NCBI GenBank assembly: GCA_913057815.1
Contig: CAJXOV010000066.1
Coordinates: 1-8,927 of the forward strand
Length of the DNA stretch: 8,927 bases
Source of the DNA: an uncultured Flavobacteriales bacterium
Lineage (GTDB): Bacteria; Bacteroidota; Bacteroidia; Flavobacteriales_D; Sanyastnellaceae
Direction: 5' to 3'
The number at the start of each line of letters is the position of its first letter. The stretch's first letter is position 1. The translations under genes were made by a program, and so were the position numbers. The notes below the pieces were generated by a model. The model searched no databases. It saw only the letters and a program-made list of their open reading frames with translations, and was not told the origin of the DNA. Below are positions 1 through 6,530 of this stretch, one piece after another.

Positions 1-879
1 ATTATAGGTATTGACACCACATTTGTTCACTTTACCGGCATAAAATCAAATGTAATTTATGGAGAATATAATCTGCATGAAGCTGGAGAAAATTATGTTA
101 TTCCCGGTGCTGGAGTAGCTGGAGATTTAGGACTTCGGTTGAGAAATGGAGAAAGTGAATCTTTAAGAATCTATGCTCCAATTCGAGGAAAACGTTTATC
201 AATAGCCAGAAAAAATGCATTAAGAGACGAGGTAGTTTCCACTTCAGGAGCATTTAGCATAAATGCGGAAATGGATGTAAAGTATGTGATTACTACATTG
301 GCATTTGCTCGAAAAATATTCGACTATGAAAACCAAAGTTCATTTATAGGTATAGAAGTAGACGATGAACAAAATGCAGAAAAAGTTAAAAGTGACATTA
401 AATCCATTATAGGAGATGCGTATAGCGTAAAGACTCGAAGAGAGAAAAATCCTCTGGTTTATGAGACCAATGCCACTGAAAAAAAGGCAGTGTTCCTTAT
501 CCTCCTTTTTGTTTTAATCATAGCTGTATTTAATGGAATGGCGTCTTTAACCATGCTAGTTCTAGAAAAACAAAGAGATGTTTCAGTGTTAAAATCCATG
601 GGAGCTACTTGGCCTTTTATTAAAAAGATATTCATCTTAGAAGGTGCCCTTATCAATATTATAGGAGCTATAGTCGGAAGTGCGTTAGGCCTGGCTTTAT
701 GTGTGGCCCAACAAAAATTTGGACTGTTACGCCTGCATGGCACCGTGGTAGATTTCTATCCTATTAAAATAAATGGAATGGATATACTGATAATTATATC
801 TACTGTGATTTTAGTAGGGGTAATAGCTACTTATCTAATGGTGAACTATTTGGTAGGGAAGTTAAAAGAAACAGAATAG
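1..879 (+). CDS. ABC transporter permease, LolC/LolE (FtsX/MacB) type, 5'-truncated by the window edge
   Basis: The reading frame is open from base 1 (it begins I-I-G-I-D) to the TAG at 877-879. About 292 C-terminal residues are therefore visible and the true start lies upstream. The first part has the look of the extracytoplasmic MacB/Lol core domain (the region reading VIPGAGVAGDLGLRLRNGES). A membrane domain follows with three hydrophobic segments, roughly residues 161-180, 208-232 and 260-282 of the visible part. The cytoplasmic loop EKQRDVSVLKSMGAT after the first segment is the family hallmark. In known systems such permeases pair with a LolD/MacB-like ATPase and extract lipoproteins from the inner membrane; that function is inferred here because no ATPase is in the window. 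An in-frame TTG at 139 is not a plausible start, since the similarity continues upstream of it. The gene converges on dusB with one base between the two stops. Confidence 0.88.
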   Translation: MIGIDTTFVHFTGIKSNVIYGEYNLHEAGENYVIPGAGVAGDLGLRLRNGESESLRIYAPIRGKRLSIARKNALRDEVVSTSGAFSINAEMDVKYVITTLAFARKIFDYENQSSFIGIEVDDEQNAEKVKSDIKSIIGDAYSVKTRREKNPLVYETNATEKKAVFLILLFVLIIAVFNGMASLTMLVLEKQRDVSVLKSMGATWPFIKKIFILEGALINIIGAIVGSALGLALCVAQQKFGLLRLHGTVVDFYPIKINGMDILIIISTVILVGVIATYLMVNYLVGKLKETE

Positions 880-880
880 T

Positions 881-1879
881 CTACGATTCGAAAAACTCAA
901 AATCTTTAAATTCTCTACTCACAGTATCTAAAATTTCAAAGATTACCTGAGGTTCCATTTCAGTAACCATTTTCATACGCCACTCTTTAAAGTGTGGAAC
1001 ACCTCTGAAATAGTTGGCATAATGTCTTCTCATTTCTACCACACCCAATCTATCACCTTTCCACTCTAAACTTCTTCTGAGATGTTCTTTGGCTGCTTCT
1101 ACTCTATCTACAATAGTGGGTGGAGCTAAGTGTTCACCTGTTTTCATAAAGTGTTTAATTTCATTAAACACCCATGGATAACCGATACTAGCTCTTCCTA
1201 TCATTATTCCATCTACTCCATACTTGTCTCTGTATTCCACAGCTTTTTCTGGTGTAGTGATATCTCCATTACCGAATACCGGAATGTTCATTCTAGGATT
1301 ATTAGCCACTTCTGAAATTAATGACCAATCAGCATCTCCCTTATACATTTGCTTACGAGTTCGGCCATGAATAGAAATAGCTTTTATACCCACATCTTGA
1401 AGTCTTTCGGCTACCTCTACTATGTACTTAGAGTTATCATCCCACCCAAGACGAGTTTTAACTGTGACAGGTAGTCTAGTAGAATTAACAATTTCCCTAG
1501 TCATCTCTACCATTTTAGGAATATCCTGAAGTATTCCTGCTCCTGCTCCTTTTCCAGTTACTTTTTTAACCGGACAGCCATAATTGATGTCTATAATATC
1601 TGGATTAGCTCCTTCTGTGACTTCAGTGGCCCTTTTCATAGAGTCAATATTCGAACCGAAAATTTGAATACCTACAGGTCTTTCATATTCGAAAATGTCC
1701 AACTTTTGGGTGCTTTTTACAGCATCTCTAATCAGTCCTTCCGATGAAATAAACTCTGTGTACATCAGATCAGCTCCATACTTTTTACATAAAGCACGGA
1801 AAGGAGGATCACTCACATCCTCCATCGGAGCCAGAAGTAATGGAAATTCTCCTAATTCTATATCAGCTATTTTTACCAC
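881..1879 (-). CDS. dusB: tRNA-dihydrouridine synthase (DusB family)
   Basis: This FMN-dependent enzyme reduces specific uridines in the tRNA D-loop, using NADPH. At 332 aa it is normal length for DusB. Visible motifs, in order along a TIM barrel, are LAPMEDVSDPPFR (residues 16-28), the active-site region INYGCPVKKVTGKGAGAG with the expected catalytic Cys102, KTRLGWDD (141-148), ISIHGRTRKQMYKG (169-181), the phosphate-binding strands VFGNGD (201-206) and GVDGIMIGRA (221-230), and the helical C-terminal part with MRRHYANYFRG (283-293). The start is GTG at 1879-1877: an in-frame TAG immediately precedes it, and the N-terminus MVKIADIEL matches family style. No Shine-Dalgarno is seen. It is convergent with the Lol-type permease (1-nt gap) and divergent from the CPBP protease (25 nt). 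A -7 promoter box lies at 1902-1895. Confidence 0.95.
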   Translation of the reverse strand: MVKIADIELGEFPLLLAPMEDVSDPPFRALCKKYGADLMYTEFISSEGLIRDAVKSTQKLDIFEYERPVGIQIFGSNIDSMKRATEVTEGANPDIIDINYGCPVKKVTGKGAGAGILQDIPKMVEMTREIVNSTRLPVTVKTRLGWDDNSKYIVEVAERLQDVGIKAISIHGRTRKQMYKGDADWSLISEVANNPRMNIPVFGNGDITTPEKAVEYRDKYGVDGIMIGRASIGYPWVFNEIKHFMKTGEHLAPPTIVDRVEAAKEHLRRSLEWKGDRLGVVEMRRHYANYFRGVPHFKEWRMKMVTEMEPQVIFEILDTVSREFKDFEFFES

Positions 1880-1894
1880 CTAAAGTTAAAAATG

Positions 1895-1902
1895 CAAAAG
1901 TA
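1895..1902 (-). promoter_or_regulatory. Bacteroidota-type -7 box for dusB (TACTTTTG)
   Basis: Read on the - strand the bases are TACTTTTG, followed by CA. This is an exact match to the TAnnTTTG -7 consensus of the Bacteroidota primary sigma factor. It places transcription start near 1890 and gives a leader of about 11 nt before the GTG at 1879. A TTTG that could serve as the -33 element is at 1929-1926 on the same strand, 23 nt from the -7 box, which is a little long. The box ends 2 nt before the ATG of the divergent protease gene, so any -33 contacts would fall inside that gene's first codons. Motif match only; no expression data. Confidence 0.6.
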
Positions 1903-1904
1903 CT

Positions 1905-2837
1905 ATGAATAATGCTTCAATGCATCAAACACACCCAATTCCTCGAGCTATAATTCTTTTTATGCTGAGTTTAGTGGGAATTATCGTGTTTTCACTCGCG
2001 GGTTTTGGAATATGCAAAGCCACAGGTATAGATATCGAAGGAAAGTTTGGATTACGAATTCAAACTGTATTCACCCAGCTAGGTGGTTTTCTTCTGCCAG
2101 CATTAATTTTTGTCAAGATTTTTGGCTGGAGTTCGGTGACTAACTTTAGTTTAAAGAAACCCAAATTCGTACATATCATTATCACTATACTCCTAGCCTT
2201 AGTAGCTTTAGTAGTGATAGCATATGCTGGAGAGCTTAACATAGCACTTCTAGAAGACAGAGGAGGATTTATAGCCAAACTAAAAGAACTAGAAGACCAA
2301 ACGGCTGAAGTAATGAAGGTAATGCTAGCCATGGATGGAATAGGCTCGCTTTTAATTACCATAGCACTCGTAGGAGTATTACCAGCTATCTGCGAAGAGT
2401 TCTTATTCCGTGGAGCACTCCAATCTCAACTAGCCAAAGCCTTTAGTAATTCTCACCTAGCTATTTGGGCTACTGCCATCATTTTTAGTGGCATTCATTT
2501 TCAATTTTTTGGGTTCCTTCCACGTGTGCTACTCGGTGCGTTCTTCGGGTATATTCTCATTTATTCAGGAAGTATATGGCTGCCAATTTTAGCACACTTC
2601 ATTAATAATTCTTTAGGAGTAATTGGGTACTATGTAGCACAACATACCGACTTGATTTCTGAGGAACAAGTAGAAAGCACTGAAGTTTCATGGATACTAG
2701 CTGCTGTAAGTGCAGCCATAGTAGTAGGATTGATTGTTTGGATGAAAAAGACTTCCAACTGGCCTACCAGAGAGGCTATTTATCAGAGTTTTCCAGATAA
2801 AATGGATCAGGAAGAAAAGGAGTATTTAACCCCTTAA
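1905..2837 (+). CDS. CPBP family intramembrane metalloprotease (CAAX/Abi type)
   Basis: A 310-residue polytopic membrane protein with the CPBP (CAAX-protease/bacteriocin-processing) motifs. Motif 1 is EEFLFRG, with Glu164, Glu165 and Arg169 (EExxxR). Motif 2 is FSGIHFQ, with Phe194 and His198. The later HFINN is at 231-235. The glutamates and histidines are the expected metal and catalytic residues. Hydrophobic segments are seen around residues 14-37, 54-74, 88-109, 145-162, 184-198, 207-232 and 262-276. A 30-residue hydrophilic tail ends in an acidic DQEEKEY stretch. Physiological substrates of most bacterial members are unknown; some act in bacteriocin immunity or membrane-protein processing. 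ATG at 1905 is the first start; the in-frame ATG at 1920 is an alternative that would clear the dusB -7 box. The last 12 nt overlap the end of ispD on the other strand. Confidence 0.9.
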   Translation: MNNASMHQTHPIPRAIILFMLSLVGIIVFSLAGFGICKATGIDIEGKFGLRIQTVFTQLGGFLLPALIFVKIFGWSSVTNFSLKKPKFVHIIITILLALVALVVIAYAGELNIALLEDRGGFIAKLKELEDQTAEVMKVMLAMDGIGSLLITIALVGVLPAICEEFLFRGALQSQLAKAFSNSHLAIWATAIIFSGIHFQFFGFLPRVLLGAFFGYILIYSGSIWLPILAHFINNSLGVIGYYVAQHTDLISEEQVESTEVSWILAAVSAAIVVGLIVWMKKTSNWPTREAIYQSFPDKMDQEEKEYLTP

Positions 2838-3494
2838 AAAAACCTCAACCAACTCTAAGTCGGACGGTTGAGTAACCTTAAGATTCTCCCGATTTCCTTC
2901 TACTAAGTTTACCTGCTGCCCATGTGATTCTACTACCGAGGCGTCATCGGTAAACGAATAATTCTCGGCTACTTCATAGGCTTCTTTTAGTTTATCAGTA
3001 TGAAAACATTGAGGTGTTTGAACTATTAGATAATCGTTTCTATTTACAGATTCTGAAGTTTCATCAGATTGAATTTTCCTTAAGCTTTCTTGAATTTTCA
3101 GAACAGGAATGGCATTTGACTTAAGCGTTGCAACGCGAAAACAATCTCCTATAACTTTTACAGAAACACAAGGTCGAGCTGCATCGTGCACTGCTACTAC
3201 TCCACTATGCTTTAAACGAGAAATTCCGTTTTTTACAGATTGAAACCTAGTCTCACCTCCAGATACAGTAGAAATTTCTTTATCTGGAAAATGAGCTTTT
3301 CGTAGCTCCTCCCACTGATCTATAAACGACTCATTCATCACTACTACCACATGCATGGTAGGTTTCCATGCATAAAACTTTTCTAAAGTGTGAATTATAA
3401 CAGGCCTGTTAAGTACACTGATAAACTGCTTTGGAAGTTCCGAATTCATTCGACTTCCTGTGCCTCCGGCTACTATGATTACTTCTTCTCTCAC
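2826..3494 (-). CDS. ispD: 2-C-methyl-D-erythritol 4-phosphate cytidylyltransferase
   Basis: This enzyme joins CTP and MEP to give CDP-ME, the third step of the MEP isoprenoid pathway, in the cytoplasm. The 222-aa length is typical. The N-terminal nucleotide-binding signature VAGGTGSRM (residues 8-16, Arg15) is followed by PKQF (21-24, Lys22). Then come SGGETRFQSVKNG (78-90), HDAARP (103-108), QTPQ (159-162), FTDDAS (181-186) and the C-terminal EGNRENLKVTQPSDL segment (199-213), which contains the substrate-binding Lys/Thr region. The start is GTG at 3494-3492; an in-frame TAG three codons upstream excludes a longer protein. An AGGA is present but only a couple of bases before the GTG. The end overlaps the convergent protease gene by 12 nt, and a terminator-like hairpin lies within the last codons. 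Other MEP pathway genes are not in the window. Confidence 0.95.
   Translation of the reverse strand: MREEVIIVAGGTGSRMNSELPKQFISVLNRPVIIHTLEKFYAWKPTMHVVVVMNESFIDQWEELRKAHFPDKEISTVSGGETRFQSVKNGISRLKHSGVVAVHDAARPCVSVKVIGDCFRVATLKSNAIPVLKIQESLRKIQSDETSESVNRNDYLIVQTPQCFHTDKLKEAYEVAENYSFTDDASVVESHGQQVNLVEGNRENLKVTQPSDLELVEVFLRG
2836..2872 (-). terminator. Putative intrinsic terminator embedded in the 3' end of ispD
   Basis: On the - strand, CTCAACC (2872-2866) and GGTTGAG (2850-2844) form a perfect 7-bp stem around a 15-nt loop. One G and seven consecutive T residues (2842-2836) follow. This is the layout of a Rho-independent terminator for transcripts coming from ispD. The stem and T-tract lie entirely within ispD codons, and the ispD stop (2828-2826) lies downstream of the T-tract. 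The stem is short and the loop large, so its strength is uncertain. On the + strand there is no T-run after the hairpin, so it would not serve the protease gene. Confidence 0.45.
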
Positions 3495-3646
3495 TTCCTG
3501 CTAAGTTAAGCTATTAATTAGAAGTGGTAGATGAAGGAGAATTTTTCAAGAAATCAACTAACCAGTCGTCTTTATTTTAGTAGACAAATAGTCCAATTAC
3601 ATTTAAGTTTCTCGTAGCTTTATAGCTGAGATATAAGTAAAATTCA
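3495..3646. other. Divergent intergenic region between ispD and the VOC gene
   Basis: This 152-bp stretch must carry the promoters for ispD (-) and the VOC gene (+), yet no clear consensus pair is visible. For the VOC gene the best -7 candidate is TACATTTA at 3598-3605, one mismatch from TAnnTTTG, which would leave a leader of about 38 nt. For ispD a TTTG at 3588-3585 could be a -33 element, but no TAnnTTTG lies at the right distance. The - strand also holds a protein-like frame without a start codon, interrupted by one TAA and ending in TAA TAG at 3516-3511; it may be a decayed gene tail (see findings). No RNA gene or hairpin with a T-run was seen. Confidence 0.45.
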
Positions 3647-4042
3647 ATGAGCGATAAATCACAACTAGGAACTATAGGCTGGTTCGACTTAACAGTTAAA
3701 AATGCCAAGCCTTTGAGTAAATTCTATTCTGATGTAATAGGATGGAAAATTCAAGAAACTCCTGTAGACGATTATCATGATTACACCATGACACACTCGG
3801 AAACAGAACACCCACTTTCAGGCATATGTCATAAAAAAGGACAGAACTCAGATATTCCTTCACAGTGGCTTATGTATGTATATGTGGATGAAATAGAAAA
3901 AAGATCCCTAAGAATAGAAGAATTAGGAGGAACTATTCTCAAAGGGCCTACTGCTCCATCTTCATATGGGCGCTTTACAATTTTCAAGGATCCAGAAGGT
4001 GCCGTAATGGCTTTATTTGAAGCTAATAACCCAGAAGGTTAA
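3647..4042 (+). CDS. VOC (glyoxalase/bleomycin-resistance/dioxygenase fold) family protein
   Basis: A 131-aa single-domain protein with the two beta-alpha-beta-beta-beta modules of the vicinal oxygen chelate fold. The first module is about residues 9-62: GWFDLTVKNA, then the FYSDVIGWKI helix/strand and the TMTHSE strand. The second is about 74-127: WLMYVYVDEIEK, EELGGTILKGP, GRFTIFKDPEGAVMALFE. Phe-x-x-Phe-x-Asp-Pro-Glu-Gly and the closing ALFE (candidate metal ligand Glu125) are typical. The residue at the usual first metal position (strand 1) is not a clear His, so a metal-dependent enzymatic role is uncertain. Such proteins range from lyases and dioxygenases to antibiotic-binding proteins, and the substrate cannot be inferred. 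The start is ATG at 3647, with no Shine-Dalgarno. The stop TAA (4040-4042) interlocks with the aroE stop on the opposite strand within a shared TTAA. Confidence 0.85.
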   Translation: MSDKSQLGTIGWFDLTVKNAKPLSKFYSDVIGWKIQETPVDDYHDYTMTHSETEHPLSGICHKKGQNSDIPSQWLMYVYVDEIEKRSLRIEELGGTILKGPTAPSSYGRFTIFKDPEGAVMALFEANNPEG

Positions 4043-4770
4043 TCAACAAATATTCGCCAACTTGCCTCTGCTTGAAGGACCAACATTCGGTATCCATTTA
4101 AGACAGCGGCTCCTTGCTCAATTCCTTTTTTAAGGAAAAGTGATTCTTCAGGATTATATACTACATCATATAGTAAACTCCGTTCTGTGAGATGCTCGTA
4201 TGGAATATTCGGATACGAATCTACATCAGGAAAAGTGCCCAACGGAGTAGTATTTATAATAAGCGGAAAATGCTTAATCACATACTTATTTACATCTTCA
4301 TAAGACAGTTGGTCTGCTTGAGGATTTCTAGATATGTACTTATAATCTACTCCTAACTTTCCTAAAGTATATGCTATGGCTTTACTGGCACCACCGGTTC
4401 CTAGAATAAGAGCTCTTTCGTGATGTGGTTTAAGAACTGCTGCTAATGATTTTTTAAATCCCACGGTATCTGTGTTATAGCCTATCAGCTTTCCGTTGGA
4501 GATTTTAACGGTATTCACCGCTTGAATTTTTTCTGCTTCAGGGCTTAACTCATCCAAATACTTTAGAATTTCCTCCTTATAAGGAATGGTAACATTAAAG
4601 CCTTTAAGATTGTCTACCGATTTAATTAAGGGAAGTACATCACTAATTTTATCCAACTCGAAAAGCGAGTAGCTGGCATCTGAAATTTTCTCCTCCTTGA
4701 ATTTATCAGAAAAGTACTTCTCCGAAAATGAATGCTTAAGAGTCTTGCCTATGAGGCCGTAATTTCTCAA
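4039..4770 (-). CDS. aroE: Shikimate dehydrogenase (NADP+)
   Basis: Reduces 3-dehydroshikimate to shikimate in the chorismate (aromatic amino acid) pathway. At 243 aa it is slightly shorter than the E. coli enzyme, as in other Bacteroidota. Substrate-site motifs are HSFS (13-16), NVTIPYKE with catalytic Lys65, AVNTV (84-88) and GYNTDTVGF with Asp101. The dinucleotide-binding loop is LGTGGASKA (123-131), followed by SRNPQ (147-151) in the NADP-phosphate position, INTTPLGTFP (172-181), YDVVYNP (201-207) and NGYRMLVLQAEASW (225-238). The start is TTG at 4770-4768: no in-frame ATG exists between it and the upstream TGA at 4806-4804, and MRNYGLIGK is the expected N-terminus. The preceding gene's TAA ends 2 nt before this TTG, so translation is probably coupled. 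It is convergent with the VOC gene; the stops overlap by 4 nt. Confidence 0.95.
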   Translation of the reverse strand: MRNYGLIGKTLKHSFSEKYFSDKFKEEKISDASYSLFELDKISDVLPLIKSVDNLKGFNVTIPYKEEILKYLDELSPEAEKIQAVNTVKISNGKLIGYNTDTVGFKKSLAAVLKPHHERALILGTGGASKAIAYTLGKLGVDYKYISRNPQADQLSYEDVNKYVIKHFPLIINTTPLGTFPDVDSYPNIPYEHLTERSLLYDVVYNPEESLFLKKGIEQGAAVLNGYRMLVLQAEASWRIFVD

Positions 4771-4772
4771 TG

Positions 4773-6389
4773 TTAAAGAGTCCAGTCGAACTTGAGTACA
4801 TTGTCAGAACCCTCCGTTCTTTTAGCATCTAGCATAATGGTTTTCTTACCTTCCTTATGCTCTATTTCCACACGGTACTCCTCATTACCGGTTAAGTTCA
4901 TTCTAAACCTTCCTTCTTTATTTGTATACACTTCACCTACAAAACGGTTACTTTTAGTGTTATAAAACTTAAGTAAAGCCTTTTTAGCTGGACCATCTCC
5001 TAACCCTACATTTCCTACTATACTTACAAAAGTACCGCTCTCATATCCAGCCGAAATCAATGAATATTGACTTACATCTGCCATGTATATATCCCTTTCG
5101 CCATTAGAGTCATCATACTCGGCTGCTAAGAATAACTTAGAATTATCAGCTGTTAATGAGAATGTAGATTCCTCATTTACTGTATTTATAGGATAACCCA
5201 CATTTACTGGAGTTCCCCATTCACCATTAATTATTTCTGACTTAAAAATGTCATATCCTCCCATGGTCTGATGACCTTTGGATGAAAAGTATAATGTTTT
5301 TCCATTGGGATGGATAAACACAAATTTCTCATCATCTTCAGTATTAATTATCTCCCCTAAGTTTTTAGGCTTGGCCCATTTACCATCCTTATCCTTTTCA
5401 CTCACATAAATGTCTCCTCTTCCTTCTCCTCCTGTACGGTTACTTATGAAGTACATAGATTTTCCATCAGCAGTTATACTCACTGATCCTTCGTAATATG
5501 TAGTGTTTATTGGCTTCCCTAATCGCTCAGGAGCATACCACTCACCTGTTTTTTTGTTTTTTTGAGAAACGAAAATATCACCTGCTAGCTTGTCATCATT
5601 TTTATAGACAAACATTTGATTTCCATTAGGTGCTACACTTAAAACAGCATCATACTTTTTAGTGTTTACATCTCCTGGTAAACTTTCAGCATCTGTCCAT
5701 TCCCCTAGTTTTTCATCCCATTCAGAAATATAAATGTCTTCGAAAAACTTATAATCGCTCGTTTCATCTACTTCTCCTCCTTCAGTATCAGATCTTCTAG
5801 AAGTGAATATGAGCGTTTTTCCGTCTGAAGTTACACTAGGAGCGTAGTCATCAAACCTGGAGTTTATTTCTCTCCCTATATTCTCTATTTCTACAGGCAC
5901 AGGTTCAGCCATCAGTTGTTTGGCATATTTACATTGAGTTAAATAATCCTGAGCCATATCGTATTCTATGGTTCTTTTAGCACCGGTAGCTATGAAATCT
6001 TCAAAACTAGCTATGGCCTCATCCAACCGCGCCATTCTATGATAGGTTTGGCCATAAAAAAAATTCATTTCTTTTACTACCTTAGGATCATTGGCTTTGG
6101 CTTTTTCTAAATACTTTAAAGCCAGGTCATACCTTTTTAGTTTATAATGGCATTCAGCACTTCTGTACTGAGCCATAGGATTTTCTTTTTCAATTTTTAA
6201 TACTTCTCTGTATATAAGCAGTGCACCTCTGTAGTTGTTATCTAAAAACTCATGCCTGGCAGCTCCCATTTTATAGGTAATGCTTCCTTTCTTTTCTTTC
6301 TTTTCAGTTTCTTCTTCTTGGGCATATAAACTAATATCCAACAGCATGCTGAGGAGGATGAAAACTGTAACTAGAATTTTATTCGTCAT
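4773..6389 (-). CDS. Envelope protein with signal peptide, TPRs, PD40 propeller and C-terminal regulatory-like domain (PorE-like, no OmpA domain)
   Basis: Starting at ATG 6389-6387 the product has 538 residues, beginning MTNKILVTVF with a signal peptide that would be cut after LYAQ (residue 24). A longer frame to 6431 exists but would bury this signal peptide behind 14 extra residues. After a Lys/Glu-rich linker, about three TPR repeats span residues 38-135. Five PD40 (WD40-like) repeats follow; their core strands are at about 180-198 (YAPSVTSDGKTLIFTSRR), 247-263, 299-317, 353-370 and 406-423, suggesting a five-bladed propeller. A carboxypeptidase-regulatory-like beta domain (452-538) ends the protein. 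Bacteroidota PorE-type type IX secretion proteins have this order plus a C-terminal OmpA peptidoglycan-binding domain, which is absent here. It is the first gene of a probable two-gene operon with aroE. A periplasmic or outer-membrane-associated location is inferred. Confidence 0.85.
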   Translation of the reverse strand: MTNKILVTVFILLSMLLDISLYAQEEETEKKEKKGSITYKMGAARHEFLDNNYRGALLIYREVLKIEKENPMAQYRSAECHYKLKRYDLALKYLEKAKANDPKVVKEMNFFYGQTYHRMARLDEAIASFEDFIATGAKRTIEYDMAQDYLTQCKYAKQLMAEPVPVEIENIGREINSRFDDYAPSVTSDGKTLIFTSRRSDTEGGEVDETSDYKFFEDIYISEWDEKLGEWTDAESLPGDVNTKKYDAVLSVAPNGNQMFVYKNDDKLAGDIFVSQKNKKTGEWYAPERLGKPINTTYYEGSVSITADGKSMYFISNRTGGEGRGDIYVSEKDKDGKWAKPKNLGEIINTEDDEKFVFIHPNGKTLYFSSKGHQTMGGYDIFKSEIINGEWGTPVNVGYPINTVNEESTFSLTADNSKLFLAAEYDDSNGERDIYMADVSQYSLISAGYESGTFVSIVGNVGLGDGPAKKALLKFYNTKSNRFVGEVYTNKEGRFRMNLTGNEEYRVEIEHKEGKKTIMLDAKRTEGSDNVLKFDWTL

Positions 6390-6410
6390 TTGATTGGTAA
6401 AAGAGTTAAG

Positions 6411-6418
6411 TAAAATTA
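6411..6418 (-). promoter_or_regulatory. Candidate -7 box for the TPR/PD40 gene (TAATTTTA)
   Basis: On the - strand the bases TAATTTTA differ from TAnnTTTG at the last position only. Transcription would start near 6406, giving a leader of about 17 nt to the ATG at 6389. That start choice also yields a clean signal peptide. No convincing -33 TTTG is seen; a TTG is at 6436-6434, only about 15 nt away. Tentative. Confidence 0.35.
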
Positions 6419-6530
6419 CGGATTGGTTCATTACAAGTACTATGCTAAACTCTAGAATCTACAGAATAGTTGTGCAGAACTCTCTGCCGAAGGGCAAATT
6501 ATACTAAAAATGGCTTCTTAATTTAGCTTT

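Noticed and set aside
459..743. Open frame of 94 codons on the - strand within the permease gene
   Set aside because: It is antisense to a clearly coding membrane domain and has no recognisable motifs; a shadow of the real frame.
874..889. GAAT/ATTC inverted repeat at the permease/dusB junction as a bidirectional terminator
   Set aside because: Four weak base pairs and no T-tract at the right place; expected by chance.
2060..2362. 100-codon - strand frame inside the CPBP protease gene
   Set aside because: Antisense to a hydrophobic coding region; Ser/Ala/Ile-rich translation is the expected by-product.
4026..4040. TAACC/GGTTA hairpin at the VOC/aroE junction as a terminator
   Set aside because: Only 5 bp and no T-run follows on either strand.
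6390..6431. N-terminal extension of the TPR/PD40 protein starting at ATG 6431
   Set aside because: It would place 14 polar and hydrophobic residues before a canonical signal peptide, and it includes the best -7 box; ATG 6389 fits better.
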